Assembly: GCF_021018895.1 (NCBI RefSeq)
Contig: NC_079374.1
Location: 7,302,212-7,366,211, forward strand
Origin: Seriola aureovittata
Lineage: Eukaryota > Chordata > Actinopteri > Carangiformes > Carangidae
DNA: 64,000 nucleotides
Direction of reading: 5' to 3'
Made by a program: the position numbers and the translations under genes
The notes under the pieces: generated by a model
The model's input: only the letters and a program-made list of their open reading frames with translations
What the model was told of the DNA's origin: nothing
Database searches by the model: none
Shown: positions 13,749 to 26,400 of the stretch, one piece after another
Position numbering within the stretch: position 1 is the first letter of the stretch
Layout: each line of letters begins with the position of its first letter

Positions 13749-15746
13749 CATACTGTACTATGACGTTTTTTTCACATTTTAATGCCTTACTATACTATGA
13801 CTTTTTTTTCACATTTTAATGCCTTACTATTTTATGAGGTGTTTTGACATTTTTATGGCTTACTATACTATGACGTTTTTTGACATACTATACTATGATG
13901 TTTTTTCACATTTTTATTTCTTACTATTTTATGACATTTTTTTACACACTATACTATGACGTTTTTATTTAACTTTTTTTACATACTATACTATGACATT
14001 TTTTGACATACTATACTATGACGTTTTTTTTTACTTTTTTTACATACTATACTATGACATTTTTATGCCTTACTATTTTATGACGTTTTTTGACATACTG
14101 TACTATGACGTTTTTTTCACATTTTAATGCCTTACTATACTATGACTATTTTTGACATACTATACTATGACGTTTTTTTTTACTTTTTTTACATACTATA
14201 CTATGACGTTTTTATGCCTTACTATTTTATGACGTTTTTTTCACATTTTAATGCCTTACTATACCATGACTTTTTTTCACATTTTAATGCCTTACTATTT
14301 TATGAGGTGTTTTGACATTTTTATGGCTTACTATACTATGACATTTTTTGACATACTATACTATGACGTTCTTTTTTACTTTTTTTACATACTATACTAT
14401 GACGTTTTTATGCCTTACTATTTTATGACGTTTTTTTCACATTTTAATGCCTGACTATACTATGACTTTTTTTCACATTTTAATGCCTTACTATTTTATG
14501 AGGTGTTTTGACATTTTTATGGCTTACTATACTATGACGTTTTTTGACATACTATACTATGACGTTTTTTTCACATTTTAATGCCTTACTATTTTATGAG
14601 GTGTTTTGGCATTTTTATGGCTTACTATACTATGACGTTTGTTGACATTCTATAGTATGACATTTTTTGACATACTATACTATGACGTTTTTTTTTAACT
14701 TTTTTACATACTATACTATGACGTTTTTATGCCTTACTATTTTATGACGTTTTTTGACATACTATACTATGACATTTTTATGCCTTACTATTTTATGACG
14801 TTTTTTGACATACTATACTATGACGTTTTTTTCACATTTTAATGCCTTACTATACTATGACTTTTTTTCACATCTTAATGCCTTACTATTTTATGACATT
14901 TTTTGACATACTATAGTATGACGTTTTTTTTAAACTTTTTTACATACTATACTATGACGTTTTTATGCCTTACTATTTTATGACGTTCTTTGACATACTA
15001 TACTATGACGTTTTTTTCACATTTTAATGCCTTACTATACTATGACTTTTTTTCACATCTTAATGCCTTACTATTTTATGAGGTGTTTTGGCATTTTTAT
15101 GGCTTACTATACTATGACTTTTTTTCACATTTTAATGCCTTACTATTTTATGAAATTTTTTGACATACTATACTATGACGTTTTTTGACGTTTTTATGCC
15201 TTACTATTTTATGACGTTTTTTGACATACTGTACTATGACGTTTTTTTCACATTTTAATGCCTTACTATACTATGACTTTTTTTTCACATTTTAATGCCT
15301 TACTATTTTATGACGTTTTTTGACATACTATACTATGATGTTTTTTTTTACTTTTTTTTACGTACTATACTATGACGTTTTTATGCCTTACTATTTTATG
15401 ACGTTTTTTTCACATTTTAATGCCTTACCAAACCATGACTTTTTTCACATTTTAATGCCTTACTATTTTATGAGGTGTTTTGACATTTTTATGGCGTACT
15501 ATACTATGACGTTTTTTGACATACTATACTATGATGTTTTTTCACATTTTTATGCCTTACTATTTTATGACGTTTTTTGACATACTATACTATGACGTTT
15601 TTTTTTTACTTTTTTACATACTATACTATGACGTTTTTATGCCTTACTATTTTATGACGTTTTTTGACATACTATACTATGACGTTTTTTTCACATTTTA
15701 ATGCCTTACTATACTATGACTTTTTTTCACATTTTAATGCCTTACT

Positions 15747-16226
15747 ATTTTATGACATTTTTTGACATACTATACTATGACGTTTTTTGACGTTTTTATG
15801 CCTTACTATTTTATGACATTTTTTGACATACTGTACTATGACGTTTTTTTCACATTTTAATGCCTTACTATACTATGACTTTTTTTTCACATTTTAATGC
15901 CTTACTATTTTATGACATTTTTTGACATACTATACTATGACGTTTTTTGACGTTTTTATGCCTTACTATTTTATGACGTTTTTTGACATACTGTACTATG
16001 ACGTTTTTTTCACATTTTAATGCCTTACTATACTATGACTTTTTTTTCACATTTTAATGCCTTACTATTTTATGACATTTTTTGACATACTATACTATGA
16101 CGTTTTTTGACGTTTTTATGCCTTACTATTTTATGACGTTTTTTGACATACTGTACTATGACGTTTTTTTCACATTTTAATGCCTTACTATACTATGACT
16201 TTTTTTTCACATTTTAATGCCTTACT
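15747..16226 (+). repeat. 160-bp higher-order unit, second cluster
   Basis: Three copies with starts at 15747, 15907 and 16067, corresponding to the cluster at 10941-11420 and carried along by the ~4.7-kb duplication. Confidence 0.85.
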
Positions 16227-19200
16227 ATACTATGACTTTTTTTTTCACATTTTAATGCCTTACTATTTTATGACGTTTTTTGACATACTATACTATGACG
16301 TTTTTTTTTACTTTTTTTACATACTATACTATGACGTTTTTATGCCTTACTATTTTATGACGTTTTTTGACATACTATACTATGACGTTTTTTTTTTTAC
16401 TTTTTTACATACTATACTATGACGTTTTTATGCCTTACTATTTTATGACGTTTTTTGACATACTATACTATGACATTTTTTTCACATTTTAATGCCTTAC
16501 TATACTATGACTTTTTTTCACATTTTAATGCCTTACTATTTTATGACTTTTTTTGACATACTATACTATGACGTTTTTTGACGTTTTTATGCCTTACTAT
16601 TTTATGACATTTTTTGACATACTGTACTATGACGTTTTTTTCACATTTTAATGCCTTACTATACTATGACGTTTTTTTCACATTTTAATGCCTTACTATA
16701 CTATGACTTTTTTTTTCACATTTTAATGCCTTACTATTTTATGACGTTTTTTGACATACTGTACTATGACGTTTTTTTCACATTTTAATGCCTTACTATA
16801 CTATGACTTTTTTTTCACATTTTAATGCCTTACTATACTATGACTTTTTTTTTCACATTTTAATGCCTTACTATTTTATGACGTTTTTTGACATACTATA
16901 CTATGACGTTTTTTTTTACTTTTTTTACATACTATACTATGACGTTTTTATGCCTTACTATTTTATGACGTTTTTTTCACATTTTAATGCCTTACTATAC
17001 CATGACTTTTTTTCACATTTTAATGCCTTACTATTTTATGAGGTGTTTTGACATTTTTATGGCTTACTATACTATGACGTTTTTTGACATACAATACTAT
17101 GATGTTTTTTCACATTTTTATGCCTTACTATTTTATGACGTTTTTTGACATACTATACTATGACATTTTTTTCACATTTTAATGCCTTACTATACTATGA
17201 CTTTTTTTCACATTTTAATGCCTTACTATACTATGACTTTTTTTTTCACATTTTAATGCCTTACTATTTTATGATGTTTTTTGACATACTATACTATGAC
17301 GTTTTTTTTAAACTTTTTTACATACTATACTATGACGTTTTTATGCCTTACTATTTTATGACGTTTTTTGACATACTATACTATGACGTTTTTTTCACAT
17401 TTTAATGCCTTACTATACTATGACTTTTTTTCACATTTTAATGCCTTACTATTTTATGAGGTGTTTTGACATTTTTATGGCTTACTATACTATGACGTTT
17501 TTTGACATACTATACTATGATGTTTTTTCACATTTTTATGCCTTACTATTTTATGACGTTTTTTGACATACTATACTATGACATTTTTTTCACATTTTAA
17601 TGCCTTACTATACTATGACTTTTTTTCACATTTTAATGCCTTACTATACTATGACTTTTTTTCACATTTTAATGCCTTACTATTTTATGATGTTTTTTGA
17701 CATACTATACTATGACGTTTTTTTTAAACTTTTTTACATACTATACTATGACGTTTTTATGCCTTACTATTTTATGACGTTTTTTGACATACTATACTAT
17801 GACGTTTTTTTTCACATTTTAATGCCTTACTATACTATGACTTTTTTTCACATCTTAATGCCTTATTATTTTATGAGGTGTTTTGGCATTTTTATGGCTT
17901 ACTATACTATGACTTTTTTTTCACATTTTAATGCCTTACTATTTTATGACATTTTTTGACGTTTTTATGCCTTACTATTTTATGACGTTTTTTGACATAC
18001 TGTACTATGACGTTTTTTTCACATTTTAATGCCTTACTATACTATGACTTTTTTTCACATTTTAATGCCTTACTATTTTATGACGTTTTTTGACATACTA
18101 TACTATGACGTTTTTTTTTACTTTTTTTACATACTATACTATGACGTTTTTATGCCTTACTATTTTATGACGTTTTTTTCACATTTTAATGCCTTACTAT
18201 ACCATGACTTTTTTTCACATTTTAATGCCTTACTATTTTATGAGGTGTTTTGACATTTTTATGGCTTACTATACTATGACGTTTTTTGACATACTATACT
18301 ATGATGTTTTTTCACATTTTTATGCCTTACTATTTTATGACGTTTTTTGACATACTATACTATGACATTTTTTTCACATTTTAATGCCTTACTATACTAT
18401 GACTTTTTTTCACATTTTAATGCCTTACTATACTATGACTTTTTTTTCACATTTTAATGCCTTACTATTTTATGATGTTTTTTGACATACTATACTATGA
18501 CGTTTTTTTTAAACTTTTTTACATACTATACTATGACGTTTTTATGCCTTACTATTTTATGACGTTTTTTGACATACTATACTATGACGTTTTTTTTCAC
18601 ATTTTAATGCCTTACTATACTATGACTTTTTTTCACATCTTAATGCCTTATTATTTTATGAGGTGTTTTGGCATTTTTATGGCTTACTATACTATGACAT
18701 TTTTTGACATACTATACTATGATGTTTTTTCACATTTTTATGCCTTACTATTTTATGACGTTTTTTGACATACTGTACTATGACGTTTTTTTCACATTTT
18801 AATGCCTTACTATACTATGACTTTTTTTTCACATTTTAATGCCTTACTATTTTATGACGTTTTTTGACATACTATACTATGACGTTTTTTTTTTACTTTT
18901 TTTACATACTATACTATGACGTTTTTATGCCTTACTATTTTATGACGTTTTTTTCACATTTTGATGCCTTACTATACTATGACTTTTTTTCATATTGTAA
19001 TGCCTTACTATTTTATGAAGTGTTTTGACATTTTTATGGCTTACTATACTATGACGTTTTTTTACACACTATACTATGATGTTTTTATTTAAATTTTTTT
19101 TACATACTATACTATGACATTTTTTGACATACTATATACTATGACGCTTTTTTTTAACTTTTTTTACATACTATACTATGACGTTTTTATGCCTTACTAT

Positions 19201-19960
19201 TTTATGACGTTTTTTGACATACTATACTATGACGTTTTTTTCACATTTTAATGCCTTACTATTTTATGAGGTGTTTTGGCATTTTTATGGCTTACTATAC
19301 TATGACGTTTTTTGACATACTATACTATGACGTTTTTTTTTTACTTTTTTACATACTATACTATGACGTTTTTATGCCTTACTATTTTATGACGTTTTTT
19401 GACATACTATACTATGACGTTTTTTTTTAAACTTTTTTTACATACTATACTATGACGTTTTTTTCACATTTTAATGCCTTACTATACTATGACTTTTTTT
19501 TCACATTTTAATGCCTTACTATTTTATTACGTTTTTTGACATACTATACTATGACGTTTTATGACATACTATACTATGACGTTTTTTTTTTACTTTTTTA
19601 CATACTATACTGACATTTTTTGACATACTACACTATATTTTTTTTATTTTTATGCCTTACTACACTATAACGTTTTTTGACATACTATACTATGACATTT
19701 TTTTTTACATTTTTATGCCTTACTATACTATGACATTTTCTGACATATGATGTGTTTTGTCTTACTATACTATGATGTTTCTTGACATACTATACTATGA
19801 CATTTTTTTATTTTCATGCCTTACTATACTATGAAGCTTTTATGCTTTACTATACTATAGCGTTCTTGACAATTTTTATACCTTAATATACTGACATTTT
19901 TATGATATATTTGCCTTATTAAACTGACATTTTTTGACATTTTAATTCCTATCTATACAG

Positions 19961-20364
19961 TTTTGGTTTTTTTTTTGTTTTTTTGTGGAACCAGGGGATG
20001 AGGAGAAGTAGCAAATGTAAAATATTTTCCAGGAGGACAGAAAGATTGAAGAAACCAATGAATTTATTATCAAATTCAAGCACAAATTAAATCACTGCAA
20101 ATGCCAACAAAAAGTGTTAGTTTCAAATAATTAGAAAACAATAGATAACCAGGATTTTTTACAACTACACACTGACAGGAGGAGACTCAGGTAATTAGGG
20201 AACAAAGCATCCTTCTTCACAGCAATCGCACTGACATCGGCTTGGACTCTACGGTGACACTTCTTGCCAATCTGCAAGTGGACGCATCAGTTCATCTTCT
20301 CCACAGAAGGAGAACATATACCTGAAGGGAGAGAGAGAGCAGCAATACCACATAACACCTGTTA
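19961..20364. other. Non-repetitive island between the array arms
   Basis: About 400 bp of ordinary-complexity sequence unlike the satellite. On the minus strand it reads as acceptor, short open tail and stop, AATAAA (+ strand TTTATT at 20063-20068), then a run of A interrupted by single C (+ strand T-rich 19971-19988). It is flanked by forward-orientation satellite on the left and by about 40-60 bp of forward-like satellite on the right, before the array changes orientation. It therefore looks embedded in the forward array and not exactly at the inversion point. Confidence 0.75.
20249..20322 (-). CDS. Candidate terminal coding exon, unidentified gene (fragment)
   Basis: Read on the minus strand, a strong pyrimidine tract (GCTCTCTCTCTCCCTTCAG) is followed by an open tail of 23 codons and TAG. 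After a one-base remainder the peptide begins YMFSFCGEDELM, continues RPLADWQ and ends EVSP. Downstream are ~185 bases of UTR-like sequence and an AATAAA. This is the layout of a last exon. I do not recognise the peptide. No partner exon on the minus strand is visible in the surrounding 26.8-kb intron, so it may be a captured gene fragment, a terminal exon of a non-coding transcript, or chance. Composition is unlike the array around it. Two other frames end after 9-10 codons. Confidence 0.3.
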
Positions 20365-20430
20365 AGTTTTTTGACATAGTATGAAATGTTTTATGTCTTA
20401 TACTACTACTACTACTATACTACTATGTCT

Positions 20431-23400
20431 TAGTAAGGCATAAAAAATGTCATAGTATAGTAAAGTATAAAAATGTCATGGTATAGTAAGGCATAAAAAT
20501 ATGAGAAAAAGTCTTAGTAAAGTCATAGTAAGGCATAAAAATGCCAAAAACGTCATATTATAGTAAGGTATAATATATCAAGAAGTGTTATAATATAGGA
20601 AGGCAAAATAATTTGAAAAAACGTCATAATATAGTAAGGCATTAAAATGTGAAAAAAACGTCATAGTATAGTAAGGCATAACAAGGTCAAAAAAACCTCA
20701 TAGTACAGTATGTAAAAAAACGTCATAAAATAGTAAGGCATAAAAACGTCAAAAAACGTCATAGTATAGTATGTCAAAAAACGTCATAAAATAGTAAGGC
20801 ATAAAAACGTCATAGTATAGTATGTCAAAAAACGTCATAAAATAGTAAGGCATAAAAACGTCATAGTATAGTGTGCAAAAAAAAACGTCATCGTATAGTA
20901 TGTCAAAAAACGTCATAGTATAGTAAGGTATAAAAACGTCATAGTATAGTATGTCAAGAAATGTCATAAAATAGTAAGAAATAAAAATGTGAAAAAAACA
21001 TCATAGTATAGTATGTCAAGAAATGTCATAAAATAGTAAGAAATAAAAATGTGAAAAAAACATCATAGTATAGTATGTCAAAAACGTCATAGTATAGTAA
21101 GGCATAAAAATGCCAAAACACCTCATAAAATAGTAAGGCATAAAAACGTCATAGTATAGTGTGCAAAAAAAGTAAAAAAAAAAAACGTCATCGTATAGTA
21201 TGTCAAAAAACGTCATAGTATAGTAAGGCATAAAAACGTCATACTATAGTGTGCAAAAAAAGTTAAAAAAAAACGTCATAGTATAGTAAGGCTTAAAAAA
21301 GTCAAAAAAAAGTCATAGTATAGTAAGGTATTAAAATGTGAAAAAAACATCATAGTATAGTATGTCAAAAAACGTCATAAAATAGTAAGGCATTAAAATG
21401 TGAAAAGTCATAGTATAGTAAGGTATTAAAATGTGAAAAAAACATCATAGTATAGTATGTCAAAAAACGTCATAAAATAGTAAGGCATAAAAACGTCATA
21501 GTATAGTATGTCAAAAAACGTCATAAAATAGTAAGCCATTAAAATGTGAAAAAAAAAGTCATAGTATAGTAAGGCATTAAAATGTGAAAAAAACGTCATA
21601 GTATAGTATGTCAAAAAACGTCATAAAATAGTAAGGCATAAAAACGTCATAGTATAGTATGTCAAGAAATGTCATAAAATAGTAAGAAATAAAAATGTGA
21701 AAAAAACATCATAGTATAGTATGTCAAGAACGTCATAGTATAGTAAGGCTTAAAAAAGTTTAAAAAAAAGACATACCATAGTATGTCAAAAAACGTCATA
21801 GTATAGTAAGGCATAAAAACGTCATAGTATAGTATGTCAAAAAACGTCATAGTATAGTAAGGCTTAAAAAAGTAAAAAAAAAGTCATAGTATAGTAAGGT
21901 ATTAAAATGTGAAAAAAACATCATAGTATAGTATGTCAAAAAACGTCATAGTATAGTGTGCAAAAAAAGTAAAAAAAAAAAGTCATAGTATAGTATGTCA
22001 AAAAACGTCATAGTATAGTGTGCAAAAAAAGTAAAAAAAAAAAGTCATAGTATAGTATGTCAAAAAACGTCATAAAATACTAAGGCATAAAAACGTCATA
22101 GTATAGTATGTCAAAAAACGTCATAGTACAGTATGTCAAAAAACGTCATAGTATAGTATGGCATAAAAACGTCATAGTATAGTATGTCAAAAAAACGTCA
22201 TAAAATAGTAAGGCATAAAAACGTCATAGTATAGTATGTCAAAAAACGTCATAAAATAGTAAGGCATTAAAATGTGAAAAAAACGTCATAGTACAGTATG
22301 TCAAAAAACGTCATAGTATAGTATGGCATAAAAACGTCATAGTATAGTATGTCAAAAAACGTCATAAAATAGTAAGGCATAAAAACGTCATAGTATAGTA
22401 TGTCAAAAAACGTCATAAAATAGTAAGGCATAAAAACGTCATAGTATAGTATGTCAAAATACGTCATAAAATAGTAAGGCATTAAAATGTGAAAAAAAAA
22501 GTCATAGTATAGTAAGGCATTAAAATGTGAAAAAAACGTCATAGTATAGTATGTCAAAAAACGTCATAACATAGTAAGGCATAAAAACGTCATAGTAAAG
22601 TATGTCAAGAAATGTCATAAAATAGTAAGAAATAAAAATGTGAAAAAAACATCATAGTATAGTATGTCAAAAACGTCATAGTATAGTAAGGCTTAAAAAA
22701 GTTAAAAAAAAAGACATACCATAGTATGTCAAAAAACGTCATAGTATAGTAAGGCATAAAAACGTCATAGTATAGTGTGCAAAAAAAGTAAAAAAAAAAC
22801 GTCATAGTATAGTATGTCAAAAAACGTCATAGTATAGTAAGGCTTAAAAAAGTCCAAAAAAAGTCATAGTATAGTAAGGTATTAAAATGTGAAAAAAACA
22901 TCATAGTATAGTATGTCAAAAAACGTCATAGTATAGTGTGCAAAAAAAGTAAAAAAAAAAGTCATAGTATAGTATGTCAAAAAACGTCATAGTATAGTAT
23001 GGCATAAAAACGTCATAGTATAGTATGTCAAAAAACGTCATAAAATAGTAAGGCATAAAAACGTCATAGTATAGTATGTCAAAAAACGTCATAAAATAGT
23101 AAGGCATAAAAACGTCATAGTATAGTATGTCAAAAAACGTCATAAAATAGTAAGGCATTAAAATGTGAAAAAAACGTCATAGTACAGTATGTCAAAAAAC
23201 GTCATAGTATAGTAAGGCTTAAAAAAGTCAAAAAAAAGTCATAGTATAGTAAGGTATTAAAATGTGAAAAAAACATCATAGTATAGTATGTCAAAAAACG
23301 TCATAGTATAGTGTGCAAAAAAAGTTAAAAAAAAAGTCATAGTATAGTATGTCAAAAAACGTCATAAAATACTAAGGCATAAAAACGTCATAGTATAGTA

Positions 23401-26400
23401 TGTAAAAAGAGTAAAAAAAAAAAACCTAAAATAGTAAAGCATGAAAATGTGAAAAACTTTTTAGTATAGTAAGGCAAGCATCATAAAATAGTAAGGCATA
23501 AAAACGTAGTATAGTAAGGCTTAAAAAAGTTTAAAAAAGTCATAGTACAGTATGTCAAAAAACGTCATAGTATAATAAGGCATAAAAACGTCATAGTATA
23601 GTATGTAAAAAAAGTTTTAAAAAAACGTCATAGTATAGTATGTCAAAAAACGTCATAAAATAGTAAGAAATAAAAATGTGAAAAAAACACCATAGTATAG
23701 TATGTCAAAAAACGTCATAGTATAGTGTGCAAAAAAAGTAAAAAAAAAAGTCATAGTATGTCAAAAAACGTCATAAAATACTAAGGCATAAAAACGTCAT
23801 AGTATAGTATGTAAAAAGAGTAAAAAAAAAAAACCTCATAGCATAGTATGTCAAAAAACATCATAGTAAGGCACTAAAATGTGAAAAAAACGTCATAAAA
23901 TAGTAAAGCATGAAAATGTGAAAAAAACTTTTTAGTATAGTAAGGCAAGCATCATAAAATAGTAAGGCATAAAAACGTAGTATAGTAAGGCTTAAAAAAG
24001 TTTTAAAAAAGTCATAGTACAGTATGTCAAAAAACGTCATAAAATAGTAAGGCATAAAAACGTCATAGTATAGTATGTAAAAAAAAAAAAAAGTCATAGT
24101 ATAGTAAGGCATAAAAAAGTCAAAAAAAAGTCATAGTATAGTAAGGCATTAAAATGTGAAAAAAACGTCATAGTACAGTATGTCAAAAAACGTCATAAAA
24201 TAGTAAGGCATTAAAATGTGAAAAAAAGTCATAGTATAGTAAGGTATTAAAATGTGAAAAAAACATCATAGTATAGTATGTCAAAAAACGTCATAAAATA
24301 GTAAGGCATAAAAACGTCATAGTATAGTATGTCAAAAAACGTCATAAAATAGTAAGGCATTAAAATGTGAAAAAAAAAGTCATAGTATAGTAAGGCATTA
24401 AAATGTGAAAAAAACGTCATAGTATAGTATGTCAAAAAACGTCATAAAATAGTAAGGCATAAAAACGTCATAGTATAGTATGTCAAGAAATGTCATAAAA
24501 TAGTAAGAAATAAAAATGTGAAAAAAACATCATAGTATAGTATGTCAAAAACGTCATAGTATAGTAAGGCTTAAAAAAGTTTAAAAAAAAGACATACCAT
24601 AGTATGTCAAAAAACGTCATAGTATAGTAAGGCATAAAAACGTCATAGTATAGTATGTCAAAAAACGTCATAGTATAGTAAGACTTAAAAAAGTAAAAAA
24701 AAGTCATAGTATAGTAAGGTATTAAAATGTGAAAAAAACATCATAGTATAGTATGTCAAAAAACGTCGTAGTATAGTGTGCAAAAAAAGTAAAAAAAAAC
24801 GTCATCGTATAGTATGTCAAAAAACGTCATAGTATAGTGTGCAAAAAAAGTAAAAAAAAAAAAAAGTCATAGTATAGTATGTCAAAAAACGTCATAAAAT
24901 ACTAAGGCATAAAAACGTCATAGTATAGTATGTCAAAAAACGTCATAGTACAGTATGTCAAAAAACGTCATAGTATAGTATGGCATAAAAACGTCATAGT
25001 ATAGTATGTCAAAAAACGTCATAAAATAGTAAGGCATAAAAACGTCATAGTATAGTATGTCAAAAAACGTCATAAAATAGTAAGGCATTAAAATGTGAAA
25101 AAAACGTCATAGTACAGTATGTCAAAAAACGTCATAGTATAGTATGGCATAAAAACGTCATAGTATAGTATGTCAAAAAACGTCATAAAATAGTAAGGCA
25201 TAAAAACGTCATAGTATAGTATGTCAAAAAACGTCATAAAATAGTAAGGCATAAAAACGTCATAGTATAGTATGTCAAAATACGTCATAAAATAGTAAGG
25301 CATTAAAATGTGAAAAAAAAAGTCATAGTATAGTAAGGCATTAAAATGTGAAAAAAACGTCATAGTATAGTATGTCAAAAAACGTCATAAAATAGTAAGG
25401 CATAAAAACGTCATAGTATAGTATGTCAAGAAATGTCATAAAATAGTAAGAAATAAAAATGTGAAAAAAACATCATAGTATAGTATGTCAAAAAACGTCA
25501 TAGTATAGTAAGGAATAAAAATGTGAAAAAAACATCAAAGTATAGTATGTCAAAAACGTCATAGTATAGTAAGGCATAAAAACGTCATAGTATAGTGTGC
25601 AAAAAAAGTAAAAAAAAAAACGTCATAGTATAGTATGTCAAAAAACGTCATAGTATAGTAAGACTTAAAAAAGTAAAAAAAAGTCATAGTATAGTAAGGT
25701 ATTAAAATGTGAAAAAAACATCATAGTATAGTATGTCAAAAAACGTCGTAGTATAGTGTGCAAAAAAAGTAAAAAAAAAAGTCATAGTATAGTATGTCAA
25801 AAAACGTCATAGTATAGTATGGCATAAAAACGTCATAGTATAGTATGTCAAAAAACGTCATAAAATAGTAAGGCATAAAAACGTCATAGTATAGTATGTC
25901 AAAAAACGTCATAAAATAGTAAGGCATAAAAACGTCATAGTATAGTATGTCAAAAAACGTCATAAAATAGTAAGGCATTAAAATGTGAAAAAAACGTCAT
26001 AGTACAGTATGTCAAAAAACGTCATAGTATAGTAAGGCTTAAAAAAGTCAAAAAAAAGTCATAGTATAGTAAGGTATTAAAATGTGAAAAAAACATCATA
26101 GTATAGTATGTCAAAAAACGTCATAGTATAGTGTGCAAAAAAAGTTAAAAAAAAAGTCATAGTATAGTATGTCAAAAAACGTCATAAAATACTAAGGCAT
26201 AAAAACGTCATAGTATAGTATGTAAAAAGAGTAAAAAAAAAAAACCTAAAATAGTAAAGCATGAAAATGTGAAAAACTTTTTAGTATAGTAAGGCAAGCA
26301 TCATAAAATAGTAAGGCATAAAAACGTAGTATAGTAAGGCTTAAAAAAGTTTTAAAAAAGTCATAGTACAGTATGTCAAAAAACGTCATAGTATAATAAG

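Larger units (their letters stand above)
7991..17200 (+). repeat. ~4.6-4.8 kb higher-order unit, tandem pair
   Basis: Landmark variants recur in order at a roughly constant spacing. CATATTATACTATA occurs at 7991 and 12592. ACATTCTATAGTATGAC occurs at 9841 and 14645. TACCAAACCATGAC occurs at 10621 and 15426. Offsets are 4601, 4804 and 4805, so copy 2 has ~200 bp extra between the first two landmarks. The right boundary is uncertain. Confidence 0.8.
6475..19960 (+). repeat. Forward arm of giant satellite array (13.5 kb)
   Basis: Tandem units share the core TACTATACTATGACG followed by a T run, joined through a few linkers. The linkers are ATGCC (unit ~26 bp), GACA (~25 bp), CACATTTTAATGCC (~36 bp) and a T/ACTTTTTT/ACA linker (~36 bp). 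A frequent alternative core is TACTATTTTATGACG. The + strand is strongly T-rich, and G and C are confined mostly to ATGCC and GACG. Monomers at the left edge (6475-6900) and near 19600-19960 are more diverged than the centre. The same units in reverse complement fill 20431-28533. Reading frames of 60-119 codons rich in Y, F, M, L and D occur only because the unit seldom makes a stop codon. They are not credible genes. Confidence 0.97.

Noticed and set aside
6713..18768. Many + strand open frames of 60-119 codons with peptides like MPYYTMTFFDILYYDVF
   Set aside because: They follow the satellite unit exactly, break at every homopolymer length change, and appear on the minus strand in the reversed arm. 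The low stop content is a by-product of the repeat.
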